DNA of 6,487 bases from positions 1-6,487 of the forward strand of contig JAOZVK010000332.1 in the NCBI GenBank assembly GCA_029938185.1, written 5' to 3'. Source of the stretch: Bacteroidales bacterium. Its GTDB lineage: Bacteria; Bacteroidota; Bacteroidia; Bacteroidales; JAOZVK01. Below are positions 6,418 to 6,487 of the stretch, in pieces. The position numbers and the translations under genes are program-made. The notes under the pieces are model-generated. The model was given only the letters and a program-made list of their open reading frames with translations. It ran no database searches and was not told the DNA's origin. How positions within the stretch are numbered: position 1 is the stretch's first letter; each line of letters opens with the position of its first letter.

Positions 6418-6433
6418 TATAGTTGCTTATGCA
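6418..6433 (+). repeat. TATAGTTGCTTATGCA, copy 3 of the composite intergenic repeat
   Basis: It matches 2936-2951 at 15 of 16 positions. Here it lies before the tandem array (6455 onward), whereas copies 1 and 2 follow theirs. AGTAAGT (6433-6439) follows and is shared with 93-99 beside array 1. Confidence 0.55.
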
Positions 6434-6454
6434 GTAAGTTCTCAATAGTTAGGA

Positions 6455-6487
6455 AATTACGAATTATAAATTACGAATTACGAATTG
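6455..6487. repeat. Heptamer short tandem repeat array (AATTACG), cut by the window end
   Basis: Seven-base units start at 6455, 6462, 6469 and 6476. Three are AATTACG and the second is AATTATA; a partial AATTG follows at 6483-6487. The period is exact, and the array probably continues past the window. It is of the same heptamer type as 100-131 but with a different unit sequence. Confidence 0.75.

Larger units (their letters stand above)
6204..6487. other. Non-coding region downstream of the DUF4837 gene
   Basis: I see no gene on either strand. The stretch contains a 9-bp-stem hairpin (6260-6283), a GC-rich island (6295-6317), an AT inverted repeat (AATTTTC 6347-6353 with GAAAATT 6357-6363), and a small hairpin AGGTC-TTC-GACCT (6402-6414). 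It ends with the composite repeat at 6418-6433 and a heptamer array at the window edge. TCGACCTATTTAT at 6408-6420 resembles TCGACCTACTTAT at 188-200, another link between the two ends of the window. Confidence 0.6.

Overview
The window is a strongly AT-rich piece of a Bacteroidetes (probably Bacteroidales-like) chromosome. Four things point there: a DUF4837-type lipoprotein, which as far as I know is a Bacteroidetes family; AT-rich leaders without Shine-Dalgarno sequences before every gene; short tandem heptamer/octamer repeats between genes; and an IspD whose motifs fit that phylum. The genus cannot be read from the sequence. All five convincing genes lie on the + strand.

Layout: (1) 1-356 is non-coding and repeat-rich, with a heptamer tandem array, a weak AT hairpin, and a 9-bp tandem repeat that folds into a 9-bp-stem hairpin. 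(2) 357-2924 encodes a large membrane protein with a GT-C glycosyltransferase-like N-terminal half and eleven C-terminal TPRs in perfect 34-residue register. Its stop codon lies inside an octamer tandem repeat. (3) 3060-4327 is a two-gene cassette joined by an ATGA overlap. The first gene encodes an unrecognised 269-aa protein with a distinctive C-terminal motif. The second encodes a 153-aa protein whose C-terminal part carries RNKIGH, a match to the R-polar-x3-H form of the HEPN ribonuclease motif. (4) 4471-6203 holds ispD, of the MEP isoprenoid pathway, followed after 41 bp by the DUF4837 lipoprotein gene, probably in one transcript. (5) 6204-6487 is non-coding, with a hairpin, a short GC-rich island and another heptamer array that runs off the window.

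How it fits together: the TPR membrane protein, IspD and the lipoprotein look like ordinary chromosomal genes. The ATGA-coupled pair between them looks like an accessory module, possibly toxin-antitoxin or anti-phage, because it combines a candidate HEPN nuclease with a tightly coupled partner that has no visible MNT nucleotidyltransferase motif. That pair is the best candidate here for an undescribed system, but its function is inferred and not shown. A second signal is a composite intergenic repeat: the core TTGCTTAYGC occurs three times, each time next to a short tandem array.
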